From Branchiostoma floridae (Eukaryota; Chordata; Leptocardii; Amphioxiformes; Branchiostomatidae), in the NCBI RefSeq assembly GCF_000003815.2, contig NC_049980.1, positions 10,576,714-10,609,583 on the forward strand: a stretch of DNA of 32,870 nt. The letters run 5' to 3'. This document shows, piece after piece, positions 10,154 through 21,346 of the stretch (position 1 is the stretch's first letter; each line of letters starts with the position of its first letter). A program made the position numbers and the translations under genes. The notes below the pieces were generated by a model that made no database searches, was not told the DNA's origin, and saw only the letters and a list, made by a program, of their open reading frames with translations.

Positions 10154-11742
10154 ATGCAGTCTGTGCAGATCTGCGTCTATTCCAGCACTGCGTCTATTCT
10201 GTATCCTATTTGGTGGAAAAGGTCCATGTGGACCATTTCTGTGACATCGACTGTTTGGCTTCTTATCAACTTGAGCTTCCTGAATCATAATTTGGAAAAA
10301 GGCACCACCACTCAATCACTCAACATTGGACCAAAAGTTGGGAATCGCATAAGTGATGTTGGAAAACGCTCAGAAGGGGGAAACATGGACTTTTCTACGA
10401 GCGGAAGACAGTCTGGACAGGAAACAGCTCGGAAGCACAGAGTCCTAAACGTTGATGCCACGATGGAGCCGAGGGACCCCCGTGCACCTGGCGCAAGAGG
10501 AAGGGCAGTGGAGGATGCCATGCCCCAGCACCAGGCAGACATCGAGGCAGGCTGGAAGGCGGCCTCCTTCAACCAGTTCATCAGCGACCTCATTCCGTAC
10601 GAGAGGTCCCTCCCAGACACGAGACCGCCGAGGTGTGCCGAGCAGGTGGTGGCTGATGACTTACCAACCACGAGCATCATTATGTGTTTCTGTGAGGAGT
10701 CCTGGTCCACGTTGTTGAGATCCGTACACAGTATCATCAACAGGTCCCCTCCACACCTCGTGGAAGAAATCCTCCTCATAGACGATGCCAGCAGACGAAG
10801 CCACCTGAAACAGAAGCTGGACCAGTACATGTCCAAGTTTCCCCAAGTTAAAGTCGTCCATCTGAAAGAGAGGGCTGGACTGATTCGGGCAAGACTGAAA
10901 GGGGCAGAGCTTGCTACAGGAACGGTGCTTACTTTCCTGGATTCCCACATAGAGTGTAACGTTGGCTGGCTGGAACCTCTACTGGACCGCATCAGGGAAG
11001 ACAGGACGAGAGTTGTTTGTCCGTCCATAGACAGGATAAACGAAGCAACATTTGCATATGAAGTGGCAAACGAGAATGTGCGAGGAGGGTTTGACTGGGA
11101 GCTGTTTTTCCAATGGGTTTCCCTCCCGGCAGTCGAAGCCAAGCGCCGTGCCCATAGCATCTTTCAACACGAGGTCATAAGGTCGCCAACCATGGCAGGT
11201 GGTCTGTTCTCCATAGACCGGGGGTTCTTCTACGAGCTCGGCGGGTATGACCCAGGGTTCCAAATATGGGGCGGAGAGAACCTGGAGCTATCGTTCAAGA
11301 TCTGGATGTGTGGCGGAAGTCTGGAGATCGTACCGTGCTCGCGGGTCGGCCACGTCTTCCGGAAGTCCCAACCCTACAACTACAGCAATGCCAGCAGCAT
11401 CATGGAGGTGGTGCACCACAACAACGTACGTTTGGCTGAAGTTTGGCTGGACGAGTACAAGAAGATCTACTACGCCCTGCACCCTGGTGTAGAGGTGGAG
11501 CTAGCAAAGATGGGAGACATTTCAGAAAGGAAACTGTTGAGACAAAACCTCGGCTGCAGGAGTTTCCAGTGGTATCTGGAGAACGTCATCCCAGAACTCC
11601 ACATCCCGGACACCAATGTTCGAGCACGTGGAGAGATTCGGAACAGAGGGGGGATCCCACTCTGCGTGGACTCATTTTCAGAGACAGAAATCGGCGCCTT
11701 CGCATGTCATAGAATGGGGAACCACCAGCTCTTTTCATGGAG
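10154..11742 (+). CDS. Polypeptide N-acetylgalactosaminyltransferase, exon 1 (membrane anchor, stem, catalytic domain, start of lectin domain)
   Basis: GT27-family enzyme that transfers GalNAc from UDP-GalNAc to Ser/Thr, starting mucin-type O-glycans in the Golgi. ATG 10154 is the first in-frame ATG after a stop at 9878. It gives a 24-residue cytosolic tail ending WWKRS, then a helix (about residues 25-43, MWTISVTSTVWLLINLSFL) and a stem. ATG 10226 is an alternative start, directly at the helix. The catalytic domain spans about 172-402: TTSIIMCFCEESWSTLL, LLIDDAS, the metal-binding DSH (263-265, in FLDSHIEC), PTMAGGLFSIDR, WGGENLELSFKIWMCGG and PCSRVGHVFR. GDISERKLLR and FQWYLENVIPEL lead to the ricin-type lectin domain. 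The donor AG|GTAAGA is at 11743, phase 2. All these domains in one 1.6-kb exon is unusual for the family. It lies on the same strand inside Kelch intron 3. I cannot assign the paralogue. Confidence 0.93.
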
Positions 11743-12093
11743 GTAAGACATCTACTGTTGGGGACATTTTTAATTAGAAGTGAGAGGATCGATAATTAGT
11801 GGCATTATTTTAGGTTGTATAGGTGGATCATCATAACCTAAAATGAGATGTATATTTTCAATGATGAGAAGATGAGTGTGAAATATAGGATAAGAATGTA
11901 TTTTCAAGTGTCATTGATTAGAAAGAGTGGTAAATGATCAATAGTGCCTTTCATTTCTTTCATCTATACTAACTATACAATCCAACATACACCAACAAGT
12001 ACTGTACAGAATCATAAACATGCCAAGACTAGTGTGAGTAGATCTTTCATTTTTAGGGGACTGTAGTAAAAGATGTGGCTCTTGCTTTCCCAG
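11743..12093 (+). other. GalNAc-transferase intron
   Basis: A 351-bp GTAAGA...TTTCCCAG intron inside the lectin domain, the only one detected in this gene. It contains a short inverted repeat (ATTTTAGGTT and AACCTAAAAT, about 11808-11845) and nothing else recognisable. Confidence 0.85.
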
Positions 12094-12376
12094 GTTGGAT
12101 GGTAAGATCACGTACAAGTTCGATGATTCAGCTTGCCTCACCTATAGAGAGGACAGATTCCACATCAGACCAGACCAACAGAAGATTTCTAAAGGGCCCT
12201 GCGACAGTGGAGAGGCCATTGTGTGGGGTCACGAGCAGTCTGGACCCTTTGTGGATAAAGCCACAGGAATGTGCCTGGATATCACTAATGACTTATGGGG
12301 ACTAGTCTTAGTACCATGTTCAGGAGGGAAGTTTCAAAACTGGTCTTTTGGAAAGTATTACGACTTGAAGAAATAG
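12094..12376 (+). CDS. Polypeptide N-acetylgalactosaminyltransferase, exon 2 (rest of ricin-type lectin domain)
   Basis: Continues in phase from 11742 (AG|G gives Arg, then LDGKITYKFDDSACLTYRED) to TAG at 12374-12376; the complete protein is 623 residues, within the family's usual range. The lectin part keeps cysteine pairs (CLT, GPCDSG), a final CLD motif (MCLDITND) and a Q-x-W motif (FQNWSF). Earlier, exon 1 carries LCVDSF and HQLFSW. So all three subdomains of a beta-trefoil appear present, though the first two sugar-binding motifs depart from the CLD and QxW forms. The lectin domain normally steers the enzyme to partly glycosylated substrates. Confidence 0.92.
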
Positions 12377-14810
12377 AGCTGTGTAAAAAAATCATTCTGA
12401 TTTACATGGTGCTGTAAGATTATATTACAGTAGTTTCACCTTATTTGCTATGCTTGAATGTGTGAAAATGTCATCACTTGTTCAAAAGATGAAAGTGATA
12501 AATGATGGTCCAAAAGGCAAAAATCAATTTTCTATCATTTGAAGCCAAAATGTGCATGTATTTACTTTCTATGTCAATATTTGGGTCATTGTTTGTAAGC
12601 AATCAAGTCAGTGTCTGCATTCTTTGTAGCAGATAAATCACAAAGTATGGTATACGTAAAAGATATAGGTGCAAATATTAAAAGTGCTGATAAAAAACTG
12701 CTACCTTTGACAGTTACCTCTAACTAGTACTGTGGAACAGTCATTGTCATGATCCACAGAACATATCTGCATTTAATTTGTTTCATTGACAAATATGTGC
12801 TGTAAGAAATTACATGTTATACTCTTAAAAACTATCTAAGTAGAGCGGCTGTTATTAAAAGCAATGAATATGTCTATTACTTATCCGAGTTTACCTCCAT
12901 TGAGGGAACCATCACATCTTTAACTCCATGTCAGAGGAACGGTGTCTTCCTGCCGCTGCTATTGATTGAATCAGTCATTTTTATTGCCTGAGTATGGCAA
13001 ATTAGCAGCTCATTTATCAACCTGACACTGATTATACCTCCACAAGGCAGAAGACAGCTCTATAATGAAGCAATAAATGAAACGTAATGAAGCAGGGAAA
13101 AGACTGCACTTGGTAAATTTGATGGTCGCCAACGTTGGACACGAAAATTGGACACACCTGCCGGCTTCACACCCAGCTGGTTCCCGCGATGGGAGAGGTC
13201 GCGGGAGCGCACGTGAAGTAGCGCCGTGACATTTAGACTCCGCATCAACAGTTGTTTTGTGGGATAATGGAGCAATGATAAAGAAAGGTTGTGGCCCGCC
13301 CCTCGCTGGAAATAAAGGGGATGCTCGGCACTTAACTGTCCGTACGGCTTGTAATGCCAGCGACCTCTGACACATGACAGGTAGTCCTGTCACACCTTGT
13401 CAACAAACGGCCCATGGTCCAGGTTTAAACAAAGTCAGGTTCAGCTGAAGATGACAGAATGTTGCAATATCGCTTTATTAAACTGTATGATAAGGTGTTA
13501 AAGGAACATCAGTAATGATTGCAGGCACCTTTATGGGTATTCTCGCTCAGCCAACAGTAGACCCATGTCTCAGCAAAGTCTGACTGTGAGTAAAACCATC
13601 TTAAGTTAAATGAAAGCTTTTCAAATGATTGAATCATTGGAGCTCCTAGTTTTTGGTGTTTTTGTCAGCAATTTTTGATATATATGATTTGCAATTTAAC
13701 TGTAAAACGTGCTGCTGCTGTAGATTTAGGTGTGTATATTGTCTTCCATTTTGCTGTTCTGTAAAAGTAATGATTTACAATGTGTACAGAGGACAACTGA
13801 ACATCTCTTTTCAGGTGGAAACAAAGATTATTGCAATTGTTGCCATAAGTAAAGTGGCATCACTGTTTTGGTCTGAAAACTTAGACGAATTTGTCAAAAT
13901 AAAGTTTGGATTAATTCTGAACAATAATGTATGTGAACTTATAATTGTAAAGATTGTGCCCAAAGTATTCATTATCCTGCAAGACTTGATTAATACAAAA
14001 TATGAATAGAGGAAAGATTGCATAATGTACCATTAAGCAGGAAGAAAAAGCCTTCAAGTTTGTCTTTTCCCCTGATTGATTATGTATGTATGTAACAATG
14101 AACTTTAATGTGACCCCATTACAAGCATTATCATACATTCTATTCCACCATAACTGTTTCTTAGGACATTTAATGTTATAGGTGACATTTGCTCCATGTA
14201 ACAATAAAGAGGTAATGAAAAGGTAGACTCCTCCCTTGCAGTTTATGGCTTGTTTTATGACCGTGGGATGGTGCTTTACAGAGCTTCCATACCAAATGGC
14301 CATTGATTTTGGCTCTTGGATGTTATGTACTGATGATGAGTGGGAGAGTTAGCCTTGGAGAGACACTACCTGTACTTATAGCCTGTGTTCACACAACCTC
14401 TCGCTGTCAGAGACCAATGACCCTCTCCCCTCCTGTGGGTGGCAGCAACAGTTGGGCTGACCGCTAGGAACTTGATTTTAGTTAGGCTATACATGTACCT
14501 GTACTGTCCATTTGTAGGTTCAGAAAGAAATACAAAATGTATGCACATGCCCACTCAGGTAAGTTACTAAGGAGGTAGCCCAAAATCCTGGAGGTTTTCT
14601 AGATCAGCACAAGTCCCTCTTTAACATATGTCACACTGTCAATGATCTCTGGCTGAACTTGGTCATTGCCAGAAACATGCCAAATATGAAAATTGACAGA
14701 GAGTTGGCATGTTTAATCCAAAAATCTATCCTTTCGTTCACATTGGACAGAATGTATGTAGAACCTGTGAACACTGCATGATCTCTAAAGATCGGAAGGT
14801 GATTAAAACT
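12377..14810 (+). other. Intron 3 stretch downstream of the GalNAc-transferase
   Basis: AT-rich sequence containing the 3' untranslated region of the nested gene. AATAAA occurs at about 13072 and again near 13308, so a poly(A) site about 0.7-0.95 kb after the stop is plausible. Open frames such as those near 13653-14303 are AT-rich, lack family motifs and overlap on both strands; I do not call them genes. Confidence 0.5.
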
Positions 14811-14814
14811 GTTA

Positions 14815-15275
14815 TTCTAGAGATCGCAGACTCTTCTGGCGAGCTCTCATCCTGCTCTGTGATGCTAACTTAAAAACCCAATAGCATTTGAGGAGAGCCA
14901 CACCTCGAGCACGTTAAAGAACCCACCACATTCAAAAAGAGTAGGGATCCTTCCCGGTGTGAGTAGTTCAAAATCTACAGTCCTTTGGCTGCACCTGGGG
15001 CAATTGCTGTCGTATTGAGGTCACCTGACTTAGCGCCGAATGGCAGCCGCTCCAGACCCTTGCGACAGTTGTATTGGGGTCACCTGAGTTAGTGCAGCCT
15101 TGCAATTTGGCCCTGCCTATTGTAAGCTCCTCACAATTCAGCCCCTGGCTGCAAAGAGACTCAAGAGAGAGTTAAGTCTACCATCCCAATAACAATAACT
15201 AACTAATAACATATAACATATAACAGAACTTAAAAGGTTGCAGACTAGGATTTGAACCACCAACCACTTGATTTT
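14815..15275 (-). repeat. SINE-like interspersed repeat (probable)
   Basis: Contains GAGCACGTTAAAGAACCC with an AAAGAGTAGGG segment after it, which I remember as a widely dispersed repeat core in marine invertebrates. On the opposite strand GGTTCAAATCC (15248-15258) matches a tRNA B box, suggesting a tRNA-derived head and a - orientation; no convincing A box is seen. A low-complexity AACAATAACTAACTAATAACATATAACATATAAC tract lies between them at 15189-15222. The identification is from memory. Confidence 0.4.
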
Positions 15276-15431
15276 TTTTTTAGAATCAGAGAAGACTATA
15301 TATGTAGTAGGCTATAGATGCCAGTGCATTTGACTGTGCGTACATGTACTTTTTTTTCATGAAATGGTATAAACATAGGTCCTCGAGTTTATTGCCACAA
15401 TGTTATTACCTAAAACTTTTTGTGTCTTCAG

Positions 15432-15572
15432 GAGGCAGAAATGCAGATGGATATGTCGCCAGCGTGGAGTGTTACAGCCCTGACAAAAACGAGTGGAAAC
15501 ATGTCACCAACATGGAGAAGCCTTGTGCTGCTCATGCAGGGACGGTGTGCGACGGGAAAATCTTCATATCAG
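15432..15572 (+). CDS. Kelch-like protein, exon 4 (blade 3)
   Basis: Codes GGRNADGYVASVECYSPD, KNEWKHVTNMEKPCAAHAG, TVCDGKIFISG: a full Kelch blade with the Gly-Gly, Tyr and Trp landmarks. The acceptor is CTTCAG at 15431 and the donor CAG|GTGAAC is at 15573, phase 1 on both sides, so the exon is a symmetric blade module. Confidence 0.93.
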
Positions 15573-15997
15573 GTGAACCAAATCTTCATTTAGATTTCTT
15601 AGGGATTAGGAATATTATTTAATGGTTTCAGATTTGAATGTATGGCTCATGCTGATGAGAAGTGGCAGGTGTTGAGGGTGGTCACTGCAGTTCAACAAAA
15701 TATTGCTAGATACATTGTAAGTGTACTAGTGGCTCATAATAAAGTTACACTTCTTCAGACTGGCTTTTGTAAGTTATTACACTTCTCAAAAAGAGAACTC
15801 CAAGCAGAAATTATCAGTGTGTTAGCTGGAAAACCAACCCATAGATTATATTTATAATTAAATGATTGTACATCATTTTTGTGTGTTAGTTTTAGGTGAA
15901 GCTGGATTTTTGGCAACTTTGCCAACTGTTTGGCCTTGAAGTAGTGGGTTTATTATTGGGACTTCTGTTTAAGACCAAATGCCGCTATCATCTACAG

Positions 15998-16156
15998 GAG
16001 GGGCTGTGTATGGGGACTTTGTGAACACCATGAGCACCTATGACCCCACGGAGAACCAGTGGGACAACAAGGCTGTGATGGGGACCAAGCGAGCCCACCA
16101 CACCATGGCTACTGTCAGGGACAAGATATATGTCATTGGTGGGAACCATACAAAGG
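15998..16156 (+). CDS. Kelch-like protein, exon 5 (blade 4)
   Basis: Codes GAVYGDFVNTMSTYDPTENQ, WDNKAVMGTKRAHHTMATV, RDKIYVIGGNHTKG. The acceptor is CTACAG at 15997; the donor G|GTTAGT at 16157 is weak but is the only one that keeps frame with the next exon. The 1-1 phase is preserved. Confidence 0.92.
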
Positions 16157-16507
16157 GTTAGTATGTCTGCATAGTTATAGATTATAACTGTGTTGTCATT
16201 GTTGCCAAATATCATAACCTGGACACAAATTACTGTAAATTTTGAAATGTTTGCAGTGTTTTTTTTTTCAGTTGGTTACATCATAATCATAAGTTGAATA
16301 TGTCTTTTGTAAATTTATATTATACTACAGATTTTTTTCCAAACGTGAATTTCAAAACATCCTTTTCACTATCAAATAAAACCACTGTGACAGTAAAAGT
16401 AAATGGATTTACTGTATCATTTACAGTTTTGTCACATGATAATGAAGTTTAAATCTGATACATGTTAGCAGGACAAGTGAAATAATTGTTATCTGTTGTT
16501 TGTGCAG
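16157..16507 (+). other. Kelch-like intron 5
   Basis: A 351-bp AT-rich intron, GTTAGT to GTGCAG, with no recognisable element. Confidence 0.8.
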
Positions 16508-16629
16508 GTAACCAGTGTATAGATGTGCTGATTGTGGAGTCTTACTGCCCAGAGGACAACACCTGGTCTACAGTAGCTCCCATCATGGAGGGTCGGACAG
16601 GGCCGGGCATCGCTGTGCTCGATCGCAAG
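16508..16629 (+). CDS. Kelch-like protein, exon 6 (blade 5)
   Basis: Codes GNQCIDVLIVESYCPEDNT, WSTVAPIMEGRTGPGIAVLDRK. The acceptor is GTGCAG at 16507 (phase 1); the donor AAG|GTTGGT is at 16630, phase 0. The following strand VFVVGGYSW is supplied by exon 7. Confidence 0.92.
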
Positions 16630-17040
16630 GTTGGTTACTACCTGCATACCTGCCTAAGTGCTTAGGCCAGGGACTGGCCCATTGCTCCTCTCCGTTTTAC
16701 AGAAATTCTCTATATATAGTGGTTGTCACAATTCTTATAGAAATTTAAGGTAAAATAGGAAGTAGCTTAAGTGTTCAAAAAGAGAGGTGTGAAGACTAGC
16801 TGACTGCTGCTTATCCCTGTGTCAGGGACTCCAGCAGCAGTATAATCAAATGCTGGATACTACTAATACTATGACTAAAAGGAGAGTCATGAAATAGTTG
16901 ATTGGAGCTGGAATGATGAGCAATAAGAAAAGGTGAAGGTAATTTCTTTCAAACTTTTCTTGTTAGGCAGTAGGGGCAGTGGGTAATGGGATCCACTGAG
17001 TCTAGGGTAAGGTATTGGAACACATCTGTGTAACACATCT

Positions 17041-17178
17041 TTGTAACATGTCTGTGATGTTTCCTGTATGTTCCCAGGTGTTTGTAGTGGGTGGGTACAG
17101 CTGGAATCCCCTGTGACACATCTGTGATGTTTCCTGTATGTTCACAGGTGTTTGTAGTGGGAGGGTACAGCTGGAACG
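17041..17178 (+). repeat. 70-bp tandem duplication covering the exon 7 acceptor
   Basis: Copy 1 (17041-17108) and copy 2 (17111-17178) both contain TCTGTGATGTTTCCTGTATG, a TTCCCAG or TTCACAG acceptor, and the exon start GTGTTTGTAGTGGG followed by TACAGCTGGAA. The period is 70 bases. Use of the first acceptor (ending 17077) would read VFVVGGYSWNPL and stop at TGA 17114-17116. The second acceptor (ending 17147) gives the full-length end. Confidence 0.93.
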
Positions 17179-17315
17179 ATGGACAATACCAGACCACTGT
17201 GCAGTGCTACAACACGGAGGACGACAAGTGGGACTACGAGGGGGAGTTACCCGAGGCGCTGGCGGGCGTGTCCTGCATGACCCTTGACCTTCCGCATCAT
17301 CTAGCTGCATTTTAA
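17148..17315 (+). CDS. Kelch-like protein, last coding exon (blade 6 and C-terminus)
   Basis: Codes VFVVGGYSWNDGQYQTTVQC, YNTEDDKWDYEGELPEALAG, VSCMTLDLPHHLAAF and stops at TAA 17313-17315. The motif GGYSW and the ending PLAG/ALAG...CVT/CMT-Ile/Leu fit the KLHL32/36 type as I remember it. Blade 6 is closed in such propellers by the strand from the start of the Kelch domain. I chose the downstream of two duplicated acceptors because only it avoids an early stop. Confidence 0.92.
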   Translation: MFVVGGYSWNDGQYQTTVQCYNTEDDKWDYEGELPEALAGVSCMTLDLPHHLAAF

Positions 17316-18598
17316 GAGGAGCTTGACCATATGAAGGGGTCCATATCTTTCATACTGTTTTTTCATCATGAGTTTAACCTTCTCCCTGCTGCCTAACCTG
17401 ACAACCAGTGCAAATTTGGTGCCAACTGGCTACCTTAGCAGGCTGAAGGTTAAGTTAGTTGCATTTGTTCATACATTTACATGTAAGCTGACATTGTCGT
17501 CCCTACCATATGCATGGTTATGTTTGTGTCTTTCTTACCTAACATGCAAGGGGGCGCTTTTGATCCATGACAGCAGCTCCACCTCAAGAGTTGTACCAGG
17601 TTTTACCATGACTTAAGTTACATGATGATTATTTAATCTAATCCATTGTGGAAACGTTATCATGTTCTGTTACTGTTGCATGCATGTGTACATTATATCA
17701 TAAAATCATGGTTTGATATCCCCCCAAAATTAAGTGATATTTATGAATATGCCATGAGTTGCTCAAGATATTGTATAGTTTATTGCAACTGATACACATG
17801 TAGATACCATTAGGACCATGTCCCATGAGTTTTGCTAATTTGTTAGTTCCTTGCTTCCTATATTGCTGATCCCTTGGAGGAACACAATGTCAACAATAGC
17901 AAATATAATTTTATCATTTATGGATACTTTAGGAATAAGACATACTCAATTACTTTTAGCACACAGTCAGGATTTAGTCAGATAATCATGCCTTTATGGT
18001 CATACATGTATATGGCAGAATTACTGAGTACAGTATTGAAAGCTACATTGTGTGCTTTGCCCATACAAATCATGAGATCTCTGTGCAAGCATATCATCCA
18101 GTACAAAATTCTCAATTTATTTTAATTAACAGCTACAAGTTGATATCAATATACAGGGTACTTATTGCTCAGCCATGCCAACACTGCTTCTTATTATAAA
18201 ACAAAGATCCCACTGTTATTAAGAGTATAAATCATGACAACAAATTTGACTATCAATATCAGTATTGCATTGTCTTATAGCAAAATGCCATTCACGTCAA
18301 AAGTAAGCTTGCCATTTTTGTACATGTGTACTATTTTTGGGAAGAAAAGTTGCTATTTTGTGTAAGGTGAATCTAGAGAATGATAATGTACCAGTGACAA
18401 TGTTTGTGCACCGTTTTGCTGCAGTACAAACAACTGACATGAGTTCTTGTAGTTGTAGAAATGTTGTGTAGTTATTATATATATTGTGTATATTATCTAA
18501 AGTTGCAATGTTGATGTTGACTTAAATGCTATCAGAACTGAAATGTGGACACCATGACAAAAGTTGAAAACCATATCATATATTTGGACAGTTATGAC

Positions 18599-18820
18599 CA
18601 GGGCTGTCCCCAGGACCCTCCCTCCGTCTGGGACGGAGAATTGCTTGTTGGGACAGATGAAAACTTTACCGTCTGTCTAAAAGATCAGCACTTATCATGA
18701 CTTGAAATTGACGAAGTGTATTTTCGTAAACTTAACATTACAGCTTCAACAATAAACATTACAACATGGGCTCCAAAACAATGAGTAGACGAAAAATAGG
18801 TAAAGCCGGAGACAGCCCTG
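18599..18820. mobile_element. hAT-like MITE in the Kelch 3' region
   Basis: The left end CAGGGCTGTCCCCAGGAC and the reverse complement of the right end, CAGGGCTGTCTCCGGC, form terminal inverted repeats of the CAGGGCTGTC type common in hAT elements. The flanks GTTATGAC (18591-18598) and GTTATATGAC (18821-18830) suggest an 8-bp duplication, with a later TA insertion on the right. The 222-bp element has no transposase. Confidence 0.75.
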
Positions 18821-19442
18821 GTTATATGACATTTACATGGAAAGTGATGAACAGATGTAGTGATATATCTAAATCATGTACAGACAAAATTACAACTTCA
18901 ACACAGTGTCCTTCCCAATGCCATATATAAATTTAACACTAAATGGTATATTTATTCAACTTGTTAGTCTCTTAAGAGCAATTCCATTTCTGTTACAGGG
19001 GAACAGACCGATCACAGTCCTTTTTTGTTCTTGATTCTAAGAAAGTTCCCCCTCCTGAACTCATTTAATAGAATTGACCAAACAATTGAATCTGATGATT
19101 ACCTGTTCTTGTCAGTGTCTTGACTGGGGGATATATTTGTGTAAAATAAAAGTTTTGTACGTGGTATATTACTGCCATTTACAGCATACAACATGGGCAT
19201 ACGAGAAGGAAAGCTTATTATATTTTGATAACTATAGCCTACATACAATGTATGTGGATTGAAGTGAATTCATCGACATGTGAAGTTTGATATTGTACAC
19301 TGTACCTTCATGCACTTGGAAGAGGTATTTGTTTGTCTGTCTTCTGAGAAGCTTTTAGCTTCATCTGTAAGTGATACCTTCATTGTATAAATGTTCAGTA
19401 CTCAGTAGTAATATTGAACTATGTCTGTCTGTATAAATGTGT

Positions 19443-19448
19443 AATAAA
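19443..19448 (+). terminator. Candidate poly(A) signal of the Kelch-like gene
   Basis: AATAAA hexamer about 2.1 kb after the stop, the last + strand signal before the convergent gene. Confidence 0.4.
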
Positions 19449-20754
19449 TATATCATACCCCTGCACCTGACATGTATATTGCTGTCTGAGAAGTTATTGA
19501 CAAAACCACGGAGGACTGATATGGAGAGTAGACTATACAACAGTATATCCTGATAGGTGGAAATGGTATTTTCAATTTCTTATACAAGTGAAGGCAATGC
19601 AACTCCACTATATATGTTTTGCAGAAAAATGCCTCACTCAACCATCAGACTGTGGAACAGTATCGTAGAAAAAATTCTCAGTCCCTTATTGTTAACAGAG
19701 GGAAGTCTTGCCTAGTTAAGCTGGCACACAATCTTCTGGTACATTACAATAAGATGCTCCTTATGCCATGCTGGTCTCTTGTATAACAAAGTTCCTTTGC
19801 CATCCTATTGAATCTATTAACGTGTATGATGGTCTCGTCTTTGATCTGGTTTAAGGCAACTTCAGTAGTTGCATAGATACTAATTGTCTGAGCAAACTAG
19901 CGTGACATCTTGAACTAATTGACTCTCATGCCTGACCCTTTAGGGTATTTCACCCACTTAACCTGAACCATTGAAGGCAGTCTCCATTTCACAACTGTTA
20001 CCCCTTGTACATTTATGACTGAAATATAGTAAGGGTGATCCATGTTATACAGTTAGTCATATTTGTTGTAAGAACATAAAAGAAAATCAGTTTCTGAATG
20101 TCTGAAAAGATAAAGATACAAGATATAAACTGAAGTTACCATTCCTATTTTTGATCATCCTGTTTGACAAAATACTATATTGACTGTCATTAAAATGTCA
20201 AACAGAACCATAATTATTGTTACTCAACGTTACAGGATCCCTTATTTCAAATATACAACATCCTCTGTCTTTTGTACATAAAGATAGGACGTCTGTCCAT
20301 TGCCTCTCCTGTACACATATCTACAGTCGTATACACTCTGCAATAGCCTCTGTTTAGAAAACTAGACTCTCATATTCAACAATACCTGAACCGCATTTTG
20401 TTTTATATACAGCACACCATCCTTGAGCTCGTCCTCATTATATAGCAATTTCCCAATCTTTTACCGGTTCTGAGAATACATTCTGTTGTCTTTAGATTTC
20501 ACATTTGACAATTCAGTCCAGCTGAATTGTTACCAATCATTTGTGGAGAAGTACATCAGGACACGTTAGCATAAAACCATGACAAAGACTTCTCTACGCA
20601 AAGTTGTTTTTATGAGACCATTCAAGAATATCCAATCCTAAAAACCATTATTCTAGGGTCCCAATTGATGACTTGCCATAATATCTGACTGCGCACTGCC
20701 CAATTACTTTTTAATCATACTACAACATTGCTTTGATATGTACACAATAGTTGT
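19449..20754. other. Spacer between convergent genes
   Basis: AT-rich sequence between the candidate 3' ends of the Kelch-like (+) and cadherin-ZP (-) genes. I see no gene, tRNA or clear mobile element in it. Confidence 0.5.
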
Positions 20755-20760
20755 TTTATT
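20755..20760 (-). terminator. Candidate poly(A) signal of the cadherin-ZP gene
   Basis: TTTATT on the + strand, that is AATAAA on the - strand, about 180 bases after the stop codon of the - strand gene. Confidence 0.45.
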
Positions 20761-20940
20761 TAGGTATCTTTCCCAACAGTGGCCTGTCACAAAGCAACAC
20801 GTAGGCACTCTGTTAAGGCTAAGTCTCAAACTTTGCCTTACATGTTACAAGAATGCTGATTGGTCTACTTCAATGCAGGCACTCATTTGATTGGTCACTA
20901 TCATCTAGCTGCGATCTGAAACCATTTCCTGAAATGTTGT

Positions 20941-21056
20941 TCACCGTGCTGAGTTGCTGAGTCTGCGTTGGATGAGTGCGACGGAGATGAGTACGGTGAT
21001 ACAGACCATCAGCGCCACTACCAGCACTGTTCCGTACAGGACCCATCGCTCTGTGC
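20941..21056 (-). CDS. Cadherin-ZP membrane protein, last exon (transmembrane helix and tail)
   Basis: Read on the - strand after acceptor ATGACAG, it codes TERWVLYGTVLVVALMVCIT, VLISVALIQRRLSNSAR and stops at TGA (20943-20941). About 24 hydrophobic residues form a single membrane-spanning helix, followed by a basic tail of about 9 residues (QRRLSNSAR). This is the normal end of a type I ZP-domain protein. The tail is far too short to bind catenins, so this is not a classical cadherin. The phase (one base carried over from the previous exon) agrees. Confidence 0.85.
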
Positions 21057-21346
21057 CTGTCATAAACAAAAATGAAGGACATTCAGAAATTGCCATCTGC
21101 GTGAAATTGATATTTTTTGCTCATAACCTCTGCTCAGAGTAAAAGGTTAAAGATGTTTTTCATATCAAACGATATTGTGGTGTACTGTGTACAGAAACCG
21201 ATTTTCTGAAAATTGAACAGAATGGAGAAGCTCTTCGTGATCATTTCCTCTTTACACCAATTCTCATGCACAATTATCTGCTTAATCCTATGCTAACTAT
21301 GCCTTGATCCAAGTACCAGTCTTTTAAAAATCCAGAGTGTACTTAC
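21057..21346 (-). other. Cadherin-ZP gene, last intron
   Basis: A 290-bp intron, GTAAGT to GACAG on the - strand. No element recognised. Confidence 0.8.

Larger units (their letters stand above)
17316..19448 (+). other. Probable 3' untranslated region of the Kelch-like gene
   Basis: Non-coding AT-rich sequence after the stop. AATAAA motifs occur at 18751-18756 (inside the MITE), 19145-19150 and 19443-19448. The last is followed by a T/G-containing stretch (TATATTGCTGTCTGAG) and is my preferred end. A hAT-like MITE lies inside (18599-18820). The exact poly(A) site cannot be fixed by eye. Confidence 0.5.

Noticed and set aside
10312-11160. A 282-codon open frame opposite the GalNAc-transferase exon.
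   Set aside because: Shadow of the conserved + strand catalytic domain; no recognisable motifs.
15248-15258. GGTTCAAATCC on the - strand as part of a tRNA gene.
   Set aside because: Only a B-box match; no A box and no cloverleaf arms. Better explained as part of a SINE-like repeat.
17078-17116. Upstream duplicated acceptor as the true start of the last Kelch exon.
   Set aside because: It gives a stop after 12 codons and loses blade 6; kept only as a possible alternative site.
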